IMG/VR virus record: IMGVR_UViG_3300037488_000372
Location: 1-39,758 of that record
Source: a virus
Length of the DNA stretch: 39,758 nt
Reading direction: 5' to 3' (one strand)
Within the stretch, counting starts at the first letter, position 1. Each line of letters opens with the position of its first letter. Below the pieces are notes generated by a model. The model ran no database searches. It was given only the letters and a program-made list of their open reading frames with translations, and had not been told where the DNA came from. Position numbers and translations under genes: made by a program. Below, one piece after another: positions 24,224 through 30,395 of this stretch.

Positions 24224-25813
24224 CTATTGCTGTCTTGTTAAGGTTATAATTGCGTTCGTGCTCAGTATCGTGGTGGCTACACTGACCGCGTTCTTCAGTG
24301 CGTTCTTCGTAACCTTCAGCGGATCTATGATCCCCATACCGAACATATCACCGTAGCACTCGTTCTTCACGTCGTAACCGTGCCCATACTCATTCACGTC
24401 TGACATCATCTCGTAGCCGTCCTTCCCCGCGTTGTCCATTATCTGAAGCAGCGGTGACTGTATCGCCCATCCAACGATCTGCATCGCGGTGTACTGGTCG
24501 TGGCTTATGTGGTCCATACTGTCGTCAGCGTATGCTATGATGTCGGACGCTATATTAAACAGAGCCACACCACCACCTGGCAGTATGCCCTCCTCTAAGG
24601 CTGACCTTACCGCACAGACCGCGTCATCAACCCTGTCGTACCTCTCCTTCTGCTCAACGTCCGAGCCTCCTCCGACATATATAACACCAACGCCACCTGT
24701 AAGAGACGCTATACGCTCCTTTAGGGCATCCCTGTCGCCCTTTCTCGTCGAGTTGTTGTGCTGTATCCACAGCTGCTCAACACGCTCTCTAATCGCCTCA
24801 TTTGAGGTCTCGCTTCGAACCAGCACCGTGCTGTCCCTTCCGACGATCACACGATCAGCCTTACCGAGGTGGTCTATAGAGATTAGACTCAGGTCATCAC
24901 CCGTCTGCTCGCTGAAGTACTTAGCACCAACCGCAAGCGCGATGTCCTGCATCAGCTCCTGCTGCTTGTACCCAAACTGTGGTGGCTGGATGTTACAGAA
25001 CTTCAAATTATTATGAGCCACGTTCGCAGCCAGCGTGTTGATCACGTTGCTGGTACACGGTCCTATAATCAGCAGCTTCTTCTGCCCGTTTATGATCGGC
25101 TTCAGAACGTTCTCAATAGAGAGTATGTTGCTTATCTCCTGGTCGGTCACCATAACGTACACGTCGTCCATTATGCACTCCTCCTTCTTCATATCGTTCA
25201 CAAACAGTCTGCTGGTGTACCCTCTGTCTATCTTGATCCCGTTCGTAACCTCGCTGTATGTCCTGTCCGTCTGTGAGTTCTCAACCGTAACGATCCCTTC
25301 TCTGCCGACCTTGTTATACGCGTCAGCGATTATAGCGCCCAGCTCCCTGTCGTTGTTAGCAGATATAGACGCAACGTCCTTCAGCGTCTTACCGCTCACC
25401 TTCTTGCTCATCTTCTCCAGGCTCTTCACAACACCATCCACAACAGTGTTCACGTTACGAAGCACCTCCGTCGGGTTGTTCCTCTCCGTGATGAACTCGT
25501 TGCCCCTTGTGACCATAGCCTCCGTCAGCACGATCGCTGTTGTCGTCCCGTCACCTGCACTGGTCGCAGTCCTGTCGGCTGCTTCTTTCAAGATTTTAAC
25601 AGCTAAATTTTCTACTGGATCAGCTAAGCTAATTGATTTAGCTACAGTAACACCATCTTTAGTAATTGTTATTCCGTGGGTATGTAATTGAGACTCTATA
25701 AGAACAGTCTTTCCACGAGGACCTAATGTAGATTTTACAGCCCTACTTAACTTAGTAATGCCTTCTACTAATTTTTTTCTTCCTTCTTCTTCGAATGATA
25801 ATTCAGTACTCAT
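24224..25813 (-). CDS. groEL: Chaperonin GroEL
   Basis: From the ATG at 25813 (MSTELSFEEEGRKKLVEGIT) the protein is 529 aa. The ATG 10 codons upstream would overlap the preceding small gene, so the internal start is preferred. Chaperonin-60 signatures are complete: STLGPRGKTVLIE near residue 30, TKDGVTVAKSI, the ATPase DGTTTAIVL motif, ISANNDRELG, and RVDDAVCAVRSALEEGILPG with a GGG turn near residue 400. The C-terminus ends TILSTNAIITLTRQQ without the GGM repeats of bacterial GroEL. The DNA of the first about 75 codons is AT-rich while the rest is GC-rich. It should form the folding chamber with the adjacent GroES. Confidence 0.9.
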   Translation of the reverse strand: MSTELSFEEEGRKKLVEGITKLSRAVKSTLGPRGKTVLIESQLHTHGITITKDGVTVAKSISLADPVENLAVKILKEAADRTATSAGDGTTTAIVLTEAMVTRGNEFITERNNPTEVLRNVNTVVDGVVKSLEKMSKKVSGKTLKDVASISANNDRELGAIIADAYNKVGREGIVTVENSQTDRTYSEVTNGIKIDRGYTSRLFVNDMKKEECIMDDVYVMVTDQEISNILSIENVLKPIINGQKKLLIIGPCTSNVINTLAANVAHNNLKFCNIQPPQFGYKQQELMQDIALAVGAKYFSEQTGDDLSLISIDHLGKADRVIVGRDSTVLVRSETSNEAIRERVEQLWIQHNNSTRKGDRDALKERIASLTGGVGVIYVGGGSDVEQKERYDRVDDAVCAVRSALEEGILPGGGVALFNIASDIIAYADDSMDHISHDQYTAMQIVGWAIQSPLLQIMDNAGKDGYEMMSDVNEYGHGYDVKNECYGDMFGMGIIDPLKVTKNALKNAVSVATTILSTNAIITLTRQQ

Positions 25814-25815
25814 AA

Positions 25816-25941
25816 TTAAAATGTAAATTGAATGTGTAAACAAAGGATGTAGATGTTGATCTCTGAGTAGTCAAAGTCTTCGTCTGGTGAGAACCAGGAT
25901 AAACCAAACAGTAGATAGTTTGGTGCAATTGTAATTTCCAT
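25816..25941 (-). CDS. Small ORF upstream of groEL, 41 aa
   Basis: MEITIAPNYLLFGLSWFSPD then EDFDYSEINIYILCLHIQFTF. Hydrophobic/aromatic with an acidic centre. It ends 2 nt before the groEL ATG, and a good TATATTTG promoter lies 28 nt upstream, so it is probably translated as the first gene of the groEL-groES unit. The sequence looks like a small conserved phage protein; function unknown. Confidence 0.55.
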   Translation of the reverse strand: MEITIAPNYLLFGLSWFSPDEDFDYSEINIYILCLHIQFTF

Positions 25942-25968
25942 ATAAAATAAAATTAGATTATTATTCTG

Positions 25969-25976
25969 CAAATATA
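25969..25976 (-). promoter_or_regulatory. Promoter -7 element (TATATTTG) of the groEL unit
   Basis: TATATTTG on the minus strand, matching TAnnTTTG, 27 nt before the 41-aa ORF. A TTTAC stretch lies upstream. The likely promoter for the small ORF, groEL and groES. Confidence 0.6.
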
Positions 25977-26514
25977 GTGTAAATTTATATACGCAATTTA
26001 ATCCTATTTAAAAATAGGCTTATGTCGATTTGTCGATTTACTTCTCTCTATTCTCTTATATATATTTTTTATATATATTTTATTTTTTTTTCTGTAGAAA
26101 GTAAGAGTAAAAACGACATTTCTGGAATATTAAATATAAAGTACTGATAATCAATAAGTTATCCAATGACAACTTTAAAAAAAATCGACATAAAATCGAC
26201 ATAGCCTTAAATAATCGACACAGCCCCCGTGGTTACTGGGATGAGGTAAAAAAATATGTCAGAAATGTGGGGTATTTGGGTTATATATAGGTTTGGCGTG
26301 ACGAATTGCTGTAGGAAAACGCCTTCATTTTCGACACGGGGGTTCCGATTTCAGAAATTTCCTTCAAAGTTTTTGGCTTTTCCTACATAGGCTACCTATA
26401 TGGTAGACTATCCCGTTTTACGTCCATATAGTTGTATCTTATGCATGGTACTATGCTATGCACACTAATAATAATTGTAGGGTGAACCTTACATTTATTT
26501 TGTAGGAAAGAAAC
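25977..26514. other. AT-rich noncoding control region with repeated motifs
   Basis: 538 bp without a convincing gene. It contains TCGACA/TGTCGA six times (26023, 26031, 26185, 26196, 26215, 26331), TGTAGGAAA three times (plus 26310 and 26501, reversed at 26379), a 35-bp pure A/T tract around 26056-26090, and a small palindrome CTACCTATATGGTAG near 26392. It is one edge of the divergent region separating leftward late from rightward early genes, so it may hold operators or a replication origin. Confidence 0.6.
26031..26119 (+). repeat. Inverted repeat arm A (about 89 bp)
   Basis: Reading plus-strand: TGTCGATTT, then a CTATTCTC...TATATATATTTTT core, an A/T run, TAGAAAGTAA and AAAA before CGACA. 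The reverse complement of 29801-29884 matches it with 22 identical bases in the core and further blocks at both ends. Confidence 0.75.
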
Positions 26515-26976
26515 TTATTCAATACGTTTCAATATATTGTTACAAAACATTTTTAACTCTTCAATACTTAAATTACTTTTTGTCCTATTGGCTTTCCAAC
26601 TAATTACCCAAACGTTTCCTTTTACATAGCCTAAAGAAGGATTGATTTTATCAAGTGAAGGAGTATTATTTTTAACTCTTCCTTCCGTTTTGTATATAGG
26701 TATATTTAATAGTGGGCAATTTGTAGGAATTATTATATCTTCTAAGTCTAAGTTAAAAGGAATATTAAATTTTTTAGCTCTATACTTTACCCCGTTATAC
26801 ATTTTCAATTCTATATTATCAAAAACTTTTTCTTTGTTGTTTTTATACCATAGTTTATTCCTTTCATTATTTTCAAATTTATTCAATTCGTTATTAAAAT
26901 TATTCCTACATTTATCTGAACAAAATTTTTTATCAGACCTTCCTTCAAATTCTTTTTTACATTTTAAACACTCCAT
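26515..26976 (-). CDS. HNH-type endonuclease with zinc ribbon
   Basis: A 153-aa AT-rich gene. An N-terminal zinc ribbon (CLKCKKEFEGRSDKKFCSDK, cysteines 3, 6, 18, 22) is followed by a basic helical linker and a C-terminal endonuclease domain: CPLLNIPIYKTEG then SLDKINPSLGYVKGNVWVIS and KANRTKSNLSIEEL. That 'SxDxIxPxxGYVxGNVxVxSxxxNxxK' pattern is a known HNH-like homing endonuclease family of phages. It has its own TATCTTTG promoter at 27001-27008 and sits inside the noncoding control region, as mobile endonucleases often do. Confidence 0.75.
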   Translation of the reverse strand: MECLKCKKEFEGRSDKKFCSDKCRNNFNNELNKFENNERNKLWYKNNKEKVFDNIELKMYNGVKYRAKKFNIPFNLDLEDIIIPTNCPLLNIPIYKTEGRVKNNTPSLDKINPSLGYVKGNVWVISWKANRTKSNLSIEELKMFCNNILKRIE

Positions 26977-27000
26977 ATTTTTATATTATTTATTCGACAA

Positions 27001-27008
27001 CAAAGATA
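27001..27008 (-). promoter_or_regulatory. Promoter -7 element (TATCTTTG) of the HNH gene
   Basis: TATCTTTG on the minus strand, 24 nt upstream of the ATG at 26976. Matches TAnnTTTG exactly. Confidence 0.65.
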
Positions 27009-27446
27009 CAAAAAATTATTGTCATTTGTAAACGTCTTACTAATCGACGCAACATAAACCCTAAGCCCTAAGGTTTTTCTTACGGCGAAAGGTAATGATG
27101 TTGGATTATAAAATGTAAGTAAATTCTCAGTTCTGATTATAGATTTAAATTGAATAGGTTTAAAAAATTGCAAAAGACAACTAGAGGCTGACAATTATCA
27201 TCATCGCTATGCACACGCGTGTATATAATATACAATAAACAAAACTTACAAAATCATAACTACTTGATTATCAATGCTAAATATTTTTAAATAATAATCA
27301 TTTTATATGCTATTTGTAAGATTATACTTTAAAAACAAAGTGTAAGAATTAAAAATTGTTGTAAGAATATACTGAATTTAAGTTGCATTTAATCGATAAA
27401 ATATGCAGTTCATCGGAAATACTGTTAAAAAAATGTTAAAAATTTG
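27009..27446. other. AT-rich noncoding region with repeats and palindromes
   Basis: 438 bp with no credible gene; a 76-codon frame in it has no start context or homology-like pattern. It holds TGTAAGA at 27315, 27341 and 27360, and two touching palindromes, ACACGCGTGT (27213-27222) and GTATATAATATAC (27221-27233). It lies immediately upstream of the rightward promoter and may bind regulators of early transcription or replication proteins. Confidence 0.55.
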
Positions 27447-27475
27447 TTTTGCATTATCTAATCGTTGTATGTTTG
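27447..27475 (+). promoter_or_regulatory. Rightward early promoter
   Basis: TTTG/TTTTG boxes at 27444-27451 and the -7 element TATGTTTG at 27468-27475 (TAnnTTTG), with 16-21 bp between them depending on which TTG is used. This fits the Bacteroidota TTG-N(17-23)-TAnnTTTG promoter. The transcript would start near 27482 and carry about 200 nt of leader, including the first hammerhead, before the first ORF. Confidence 0.6.
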
Positions 27476-27568
27476 TCCTGTTCAAAACAACGAACGGCAG
27501 TAAAATAATCAGGTGGACGTGTTTAAAAACATTAGTTCACGGCGTTGAGGTCGAAAGGCATCCGTCAG

Positions 27569-27610
27569 GTTAATAAGACAGTTGTAGTGTGCCTACAATT
27601 CTTTTATTAA
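27569..27610 (+). other. Long imperfect stem-loop just upstream of the type III hammerhead
   Basis: GTTAATAA (27569-27576) pairs with TTATTAAC near 27604-27611, and inside it TTGTAG/CTACAA pair around TGTGC. The hairpin ends where the hammerhead begins and may isolate or tune the ribozyme; it could alternatively attenuate transcription because TTCTTTT follows the inner stem. Confidence 0.5.
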
Positions 27611-27615
27611 CGATA

Positions 27616-27664
27616 TCGTCGCAAAGTGTGTGCTTTGCCTGATGAGTCCTAAAGGACGAAACGG
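27616..27664 (+). ncRNA. Hammerhead ribozyme, type III
   Basis: All core elements are present. Cleavage triplet GTC at 27618-27620; stem I GCAAAG/CTTTGC (27621-27626, 27633-27638) with loop TGTGTG; CTGATGA core at 27639-27645; stem II GTCC/GGAC (27646-27649, 27654-27657) with loop TAAA; GAAA at 27658-27661; stem III formed by TCGT (27616-27619) and ACGG (27661-27664), open-ended. Stem III is short (4 bp, one G-U). Predicted cleavage is after C27620. It lies in the leader 20 nt before the 76-aa ORF. The fold is read from the sequence; activity is not shown. Confidence 0.85.
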
Positions 27665-27684
27665 AAACTTTAAAACTAAACAAA

Positions 27685-27915
27685 ATGAAAACATTATCAG
27701 AATTATTCGAACTAGTAGCAAAAACAGTTGAGAAAAGCCAAAAAAAATATGGTTCGCATTGGTTTATAGACTACAGTGGACACGTTAACAAGTTGGCTAT
27801 CAGATACTACTTCGCAGGATGGAGTGAGGAAGCACACTTTGAAAACGTTGACTTCTACCTAACTGAAGAGGGTATTCAAGGCGCGTATTGGTTTATCAAG
27901 ACTAGACTAGGTTAA
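27685..27915 (+). CDS. Small protein encoded between two hammerhead ribozymes
   Basis: A 76-aa protein: MKTLSELFELVAKTVEKSQK, then KYGSHWFIDYSGHVNKLAIR and YYFAGWSEEAHFENVDFYLT with the C-terminal GIQGAYWFIKTRLG. A helix is followed by a compact aromatic-rich beta region; no membrane segment or known catalytic motif. I have a weak memory of similar sequences in Bacteroidota phages but no function. Its leader contains a type III hammerhead, and its stop codon TAA is part of stem I of a type I hammerhead. The start is preceded by ACTAAACAAAATG, a leader repeated before several genes here. Confidence 0.75.
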   Translation: MKTLSELFELVAKTVEKSQKKYGSHWFIDYSGHVNKLAIRYYFAGWSEEAHFENVDFYLTEEGIQGAYWFIKTRLG

Positions 27916-27961
27916 CTGACGAGGCTTAAGTAGCCGAAACATCCTTCGGGATGTCTTAACC
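27910..27961 (+). ncRNA. Hammerhead ribozyme, type I
   Basis: Stem I GGTTAA/TTAACC (27910-27915, 27956-27961) is open-ended. Core CTGACGA 27916-27922; stem II GGCT/AGCC (27923-27926, 27932-27935) with loop TAAGT; GAAA 27936-27939; stem III ACATCC/GGATGT (27939-27944, 27949-27954) capped by the stable TTCG loop; cleavage triplet GTC 27953-27955. All conserved core positions and all three helices are perfect. Predicted cleavage is after C27955, just before the leader of the next gene. Confidence 0.92.
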
Positions 27962-27978
27962 ATTAAAACTAAAACAAA

Positions 27979-28092
27979 ATGAAACAATTTATTAAAAGAA
28001 ACGAGGGTGAAATTTACTTCACCATTACAGTATTAGGCTTCGCCGTATTATTAATAGTATTAGATTTAAATAACATTATAAAACTTAACTAA
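27979..28092 (+). CDS. Single-span membrane micro-protein, 37 aa
   Basis: MKQFIKRNEGEIYFTITVLG followed by FAVLLIVLDLNNIIKLN. One hydrophobic segment (residues 12-29) after a basic N-terminus. It is the first ORF after the predicted type I hammerhead cleavage site (24 nt) and is 1 nt from the next gene. Its leader AAAACTAAAACAAAATG matches the common early-gene leader. Could be an early membrane-active protein; unknown. Confidence 0.6.
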   Translation: MKQFIKRNEGEIYFTITVLGFAVLLIVLDLNNIIKLN

Positions 28093-28093
28093 G

Positions 28094-28672
28094 ATGAGAA
28101 AATTAACTAAATATCAGTTACAAAAAATATCTAAAAACTTAGATAAATATTTCAATATGGCAACCGACGAAGACATACAATTGGGCTTAGTTTGGTATCA
28201 GCAGGCAAACGACATTTGCAAAGATATAGCGCAAAAGTACGACACGACGACGTTTATTGCTTCAGGAGTTATAAGCGCCTTAAGTCCTCGAAACAAATGG
28301 TATAAAAATATTCAGGACGCGTATACTGTTTTCGAGGCTGTAAAAAATAATATAAGCGCCGTCGATACTAAAGTCAGTACGTTTCACACAAACAAGTTCA
28401 AAGCCTTTGCCATAGCGCAAGGCAAAGTAACAATAACTAGTGAAAGTAAGAAGACGTTTGCATTTTGTGAGAATATTGCGAACTTAAACGAGAACTACAT
28501 TACAGTAGACGTGTGGCATTTAAGAGCCTGTTTCGATAAAACAATGGGCTCAATCGGGGACTTGGCTTATGAGCAATTACAAAAAATTACCTTAAGCAAG
28601 GCTAAGAAATTAGGGCTTAAAGGCTTCGAGTATCAGGCTATAATATGGGGCTCAATTCAAAACAACTTCTAA
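28094..28672 (+). CDS. Uncharacterised HhH/glycosylase-like phage protein, 192 aa
   Basis: A helical protein. The core reads TFIASGVISALSPRNKWYKN, IQDAYTVFEAVK, then STFHTNKFKAFAIAQGK and FCENIANLNENYITVDVWHL. The 'SALSPRxxWxxNxxxA ... NxxKAxxIxxGK ... KxxxFxxNI ... VTVDxW' layout belongs to a phage family that I associate with helix-hairpin-helix DNA glycosylase-like folds. The conserved VDVWH stands where a catalytic Asp would be, but a catalytic Lys is not evident. It lies among small early genes, so a role in DNA modification or host DNA takeover is possible. Confidence 0.5.
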   Translation: MRKLTKYQLQKISKNLDKYFNMATDEDIQLGLVWYQQANDICKDIAQKYDTTTFIASGVISALSPRNKWYKNIQDAYTVFEAVKNNISAVDTKVSTFHTNKFKAFAIAQGKVTITSESKKTFAFCENIANLNENYITVDVWHLRACFDKTMGSIGDLAYEQLQKITLSKAKKLGLKGFEYQAIIWGSIQNNF

Positions 28673-28673
28673 T

Positions 28674-28808
28674 ATGGGACGTAACACAATGCGCAGTAGT
28701 GTAAACAACGCAATGCGCCAAAGACTATTCACCGAATATTTAAACGAACAAAAACTAATTACAAACGATAAACTATCGTTTAAAAAAAAGAAACACAATG
28801 GAAAGTAA
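28674..28808 (+). CDS. Small basic early protein, 44 aa
   Basis: MGRNTMRSSVNNAMRQRLFT then EYLNEQKLITNDKLSFKKKK and HNGK. Very basic; starts 1 nt after the previous stop and overlaps the next gene by 11 nt. Helical N-terminal half. Probably a real early peptide given the tight packing; function unknown. Confidence 0.5.
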   Translation: MGRNTMRSSVNNAMRQRLFTEYLNEQKLITNDKLSFKKKKHNGK

Positions 28809-29061
28809 AATAAAATTACCAAAATTAGGCGACGAAATTTACGCAAGGTGGAATAATAGTATGCAATGGACTACTAGTATATTTATTGGAGAAACTGAAA
28901 ATGGTTTTGAGGTTTATAATTTTTGTATTGAAGATTCTAAACATATTGAATTTTATGAACAAATAACATTTGAACCTCATTATGAAAACAATATAATATT
29001 TTATTCTAAAAAATTCAAGGGTAGAAACTATAGTAATTATAACTTTATAAAAAACAACTAA
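28798..29061 (+). CDS. Hypothetical early protein, 87 aa
   Basis: MESKIKLPKLGDEIYARWNN then SMQWTTSIFIGETENGFEVY. The first 40 residues resemble a small Tudor/SH3-like barrel (aromatic strands with GDEIYARW and FIGETENGF). AT-rich with A/T-ending codons, unlike the preceding gene. 11-nt overlap upstream. No function assigned. Confidence 0.5.
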   Translation: MESKIKLPKLGDEIYARWNNSMQWTTSIFIGETENGFEVYNFCIEDSKHIEFYEQITFEPHYENNIIFYSKKFKGRNYSNYNFIKNN

Positions 29062-29066
29062 GCAAG

Positions 29067-29213
29067 ATGGAATATAATCCCGAACAATACTTTAGATTAA
29101 ATATAGCCAAGGGACGTGAGTTTATGATAAATTCTGAGTACTATGGATACAGTGTAAAAATGAACGGCAAGACCTATAAATATAATCATAACTTTAAAAC
29201 TATAACAAAATGA
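29067..29213 (+). CDS. Small early protein, 48 aa
   Basis: MEYNPEQYFRLNIAKGREFM then INSEYYGYSVKMNGKTYKYN and a basic HNFKTITK end. Tyr-rich and basic; overlaps the next gene by 4 nt (ATGA), which supports real coupled translation. Function unknown. Confidence 0.55.
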   Translation: MEYNPEQYFRLNIAKGREFMINSEYYGYSVKMNGKTYKYNHNFKTITK

Positions 29214-29551
29214 AGACACTACAAATTAACATCGGACTAAACAACAACACAATGACTGCAGAAGAAGTAATAGACTATATCGCAAGCAACAAGGAGTATA
29301 GGCTTATGGCGTATCAGATAGTTGATGCAGAGTTTAACGGACAAGTCGAGCCTACATTCGTGGGACTTCTAGAGTACAACTACTCGAGGCAGTCAAAGAT
29401 ACTAAGTGACTTCGAAAACATTGCCTCAGTAATGACTCAGGAAAGCATAGCCTTAGTGACCGACAGGATGAGTGTGATAGCCTTTAATCCTGCATACGAT
29501 GGCGAAGGCTACCAATTCGATAGTCAGTACTTTAAATACATTAAGATATGA
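29210..29551 (+). CDS. Hypothetical early protein, 113 aa
   Basis: MKTLQINIGLNNNTMTAEEV then IDYIASNKEYRLMAYQIVDA and TQESIALVTDRMSVIAFNPA. Alpha/beta; shares the MKTL opening and the CTATAACAAAATG leader with the ribozyme-flanked ORF. Overlaps the next ORF by 4 nt. No motif recognised. Confidence 0.55.
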   Translation: MKTLQINIGLNNNTMTAEEVIDYIASNKEYRLMAYQIVDAEFNGQVEPTFVGLLEYNYSRQSKILSDFENIASVMTQESIALVTDRMSVIAFNPAYDGEGYQFDSQYFKYIKI

Positions 29552-29706
29552 GCAAGTACATCATCAAATATTGGACGGAAATAAATGACGAGCCGACCGA
29601 TATCGAGGTCGTTATCGATGCCGACGACTTAGTCGAGGCAATGAGAAAGTTCCTAGATAGTAACCCAATTTATAGAAAAATAGAGAGTATCGACCTTCTA
29701 TGCTAG
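29548..29706 (+). CDS. Small acidic early protein, 52 aa
   Basis: MSKYIIKYWTEINDEPTDIE then VVIDADDLVEAMRKFLDSNP. Acidic beta-alpha pattern, ATG overlapping the preceding TGA. It is the last gene of this small cluster; a terminator hairpin starts 4 nt after its stop. Function unknown. Confidence 0.6.
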   Translation: MSKYIIKYWTEINDEPTDIEVVIDADDLVEAMRKFLDSNPIYRKIESIDLLC

Positions 29707-29709
29707 ATT

Positions 29710-29735
29710 ATCGACACAGCGATGTCGATTTTTTT
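29710..29735 (+). terminator. Terminator with TCGACA stem
   Basis: ATCGACA (29710-29716), loop CAGCGA, TGTCGAT (29723-29729), then TTTTTTT. It starts 4 nt after a stop codon. The stem uses the same TCGACA motif that is repeated in the 26-kb control region, so it could be both terminator and binding site. Confidence 0.75.
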
Positions 29736-29747
29736 CAGAGACGTCAT

Positions 29748-29774
29748 AGCCTTGAGGTCAATAGAATCAAGGCT
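29748..29774. other. AGCCTTGA/TCAAGGCT hairpin
   Basis: An 8-bp perfect inverted repeat with an 11-nt loop, between the TCGACA terminator and inverted repeat arm B. No T run follows at once, so it is more likely a regulatory structure or a second weak stop than a main terminator. Confidence 0.6.
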
Positions 29775-29800
29775 TAACGTTTTCTATGCTAGAATTCTGA

Positions 29801-29884
29801 TTTTTTCTTTACTTTCTAGGTAAAAAAAATAAATAAATAAATAAAAATATATATAAGAGAATAGGGCGAATAAAATCGACATTC
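29801..29884 (-). repeat. Inverted repeat arm B (about 84 bp)
   Basis: Read on the minus strand it begins TGTCGATTT and continues with the CTATTCTC...TATATATATTTTT core and TAGAAAGTAA block of arm A at 26031-26119. The arms are about 3.7 kb apart, in opposite orientation, both in noncoding DNA. Confidence 0.75.
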
Positions 29885-29912
29885 TGACATAAACAAATAA
29901 AACCTAAATAAT

Positions 29913-30107
29913 ATGCAAACTACACTATTTGAAATAACATTTTATGACGGCAGAAGATTTAATATTTTTTGTGCCAATGGTAAACAAATTGATAGATTTT
30001 TAAAATTTATATATAAAAATAAAAACGATATTAAGTATTGGAAGGAATTATCAAACGGCATCCATACAATAACACAATTTGAACAAATTAATACAGTAAC
30101 AATTTAA
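29913..30107 (+). CDS. Hypothetical early protein, 64 aa
   Basis: MQTTLFEITFYDGRRFNIFC then ANGKQIDRFLKFIYKNKNDI. Small alpha/beta, basic, AT-rich. It is the first gene after inverted repeat arm B, starting 28 nt past it. No recognised family. Confidence 0.5.
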   Translation: MQTTLFEITFYDGRRFNIFCANGKQIDRFLKFIYKNKNDIKYWKELSNGIHTITQFEQINTVTI

Positions 30108-30119
30108 AACTAAAAAAAG

Positions 30120-30383
30120 ATGAAAGTACATATAACAAGAGGGAGCTACGGCTTCGGGCACGAGTGGACATTAGAGGTATACGGCAAGCAATATTATCTA
30201 GGGCAGGACGTAAAGTTTTGTTCAAGGGTGCTCGGTCTTGCACCGAGTACTGTAGTAACCCAAATAGGCTCTCCCGAAATAGAGGTGCCTGCAGTAAACA
30301 AAAGACTTGCAAGGTTCATATGCGATGAACTAGGCATAACAAGAAAAACAAGTATTAATGCGTGGGACTTATGCGCCCAATAA
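30120..30383 (+). CDS. Hypothetical early protein, 87 aa
   Basis: MKVHITRGSYGFGHEWTLEV then YGKQYYLGQDVKFCSRVLGL and NKRLARFICDELGITRKTSI. The first half is beta-rich and the second is helical and basic. 12-nt gap from the previous gene with an AAAACTAAAAAAAGATG leader. No function assigned. Confidence 0.55.
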   Translation: MKVHITRGSYGFGHEWTLEVYGKQYYLGQDVKFCSRVLGLAPSTVVTQIGSPEIEVPAVNKRLARFICDELGITRKTSINAWDLCAQ

Positions 30384-30395
30384 AAAATTAAAATT

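Noticed and set aside
26964-27194. 76-codon open frame on the minus strand
   Set aside because: Overlaps the start and the promoter of the HNH gene, has low-complexity composition and no leader; treated as noncoding.
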